A stretch of DNA of 13,282 nt from an uncultured Acidimicrobiia bacterium (GTDB lineage Bacteria > Actinomycetota > Acidimicrobiia > Spongiisociales > UBA5794). Position numbers and translations under genes: made by a program. The notes beneath the pieces are model-generated. The model was given only the letters and a program-made list of their open reading frames with translations. It searched no databases and was not told where the DNA came from. Positions 13,001-13,282 of the stretch are shown in pieces (position 1 is the stretch's first letter; the number at the start of each line of letters is the position of its first letter). The DNA lies in NCBI GenBank assembly GCA_913031525.1, contig CAJWGC010000014.1:1-13282 (forward strand), written 5' to 3'.

Positions 13001-13282
13001 GCGAACTCGCCCTCTTTTATCTGGCCGCCGCGATTTTGTTCATTCTTGGTCTTAAACGCCTGTCAACGCCTCGAACTGCCCGGGGAGGTAACCTTCTTGC
13101 CGCCATCGGCATGCTGGAAACAGGCGATGTGATTTGTATCACAACCAAAATTATCAGTCTGATCGAAGGCCAGCGGGTTCCTGTAAAGGACACGGACAAG
13201 GATGCCTTGATCCGCAGGCAGGCCGATGCCTATTTGTCCCCGTCAGCCCCCTATAACATTACCCTGACAATGACGAAAGGCG
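12997..13282 (+). CDS. pntB: NAD(P) transhydrogenase beta subunit, N-terminus only; frame becomes chimeric
   Basis: The ATG at 12997 overlaps the pntAB stop as ATGA, the normal place for pntB. The first 39 residues are a good PntB N-terminus: a transmembrane helix LALFYLAAAILFILGL, then KRLSTPRTARGGNLLAAIGM. From residue 40 (position 13114) the second and third membrane helices expected after the GM are absent. The frame stays open to the window end but reads LETGDVICITTKIISLIEG, unrelated to PntB. The normal protein is about 460 residues and spans the membrane many times before its NADP-binding domain III, so only the start of a real pntB is present here. The gene start is certain; the rest is not pntB. 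Confidence 0.75.
   Translation, partial: MSELALFYLAAAILFILGLKRLSTPRTARGGNLLAAIGMLETGDVICITTKIISLIEGQRVPVKDTDKDALIRRQADAYLSPSAPYNITLTMTKG
13114..13282 (+). other. CofE-like (F420:L-glutamate ligase fold) fragment joined in frame to pntB
   Basis: About 56 residues that resemble the F420 ligase domain: LETGDVICITTKIISLIEGQ corresponds to the GDVLVVTSKIVSxAEG strand-helix of coenzyme F420:L-glutamate ligase and its relatives, and DKDALIRRQADAYL to the following Glu/Asp-rich helix with LIxxEADxYL. Such proteins usually have 35-40 residues before this motif, which are missing. Codon choice changes here (TTG, CTG, AGG, CCT, GTA), whereas neighbouring genes favour CTC, CGA and ATC. Start and end are therefore both incomplete. 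I read this as foreign sequence joined near 13111-13120 rather than a fusion enzyme. Confidence 0.55.

Noticed and set aside
13114..13282. A natural PntB-CofE fusion enzyme
   Set aside because: Both partners are cut in the middle of their folds, the membrane helices of PntB are missing, and codon use shifts at the joint; a chimera explains this better.

Overview
The window looks like a chromosomal segment of an actinobacterium of intermediate GC content, most plausibly an Acidimicrobiia-like lineage. The pointers are an F420-type luciferase-like oxidoreductase, a split proton-translocating transhydrogenase (pntAA/pntAB/pntB), a small CxxC protein of a kind I associate with actinobacteria, an NYN/YacP protein with a long coiled coil, and probable leaderless or GTG starts. 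The lineage call is an inference from gene content only. There are no rRNA, tRNA, CRISPR or insertion-sequence features.

Layout. Positions 1-1963 (minus strand) hold a likely operon read right to left: a calcineurin-like metallophosphoesterase, a class I SAM methyltransferase overlapping it by 8 bp, and an SRPBCC-fold protein cut by the left edge. Positions 2155-3523 (minus) hold a 67-residue double-CxxC protein followed by a QueG-type double [4Fe-4S] protein with a HEAT-like C-terminus. A divergent intergenic region leads to an F420-dependent LLM oxidoreductase (3641-4672, plus), which converges on an NYN/YacP-domain protein (4703-5908, minus).

Positions 5959-11104 (plus) carry the branched-chain amino acid operon ilvB-ilvN-leuA-leuB. 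It has two RNA control points. Ahead of ilvB are a TTGACA promoter, a 12-codon leader ORF ending in Leu-Val-Leu-Leu-Ser-stop, a 10-bp hairpin at that stop codon, and an intrinsic terminator with a TTCG loop and a T-run. This is the layout of a transcription attenuator. Between ilvN and leuA is a 27-codon leader ORF that begins on the ilvN stop codon (ATGA) and ends with four Leu codons, Ile and stop. Its Leu codons contain a perfect complement of the leuA Shine-Dalgarno, with a stable hairpin between the two, which suggests leucine-responsive control of leuA translation. Together the genes would supply the first ilv step and two leu steps; ilvC, ilvD, ilvE and leuCD are not here.

Positions 11240-11521 hold a small minus-strand hypothetical gene. 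From about 11565 to the end runs pntAA-pntAB-pntB with overlapping stop/start codons. The pntB reading frame is normal for about 39 residues. It then changes, still in frame, into sequence resembling the coenzyme F420:L-glutamate ligase (CofE) fold, with different codon use. This is best read as an assembly chimera or a recombination junction close to position 13114.
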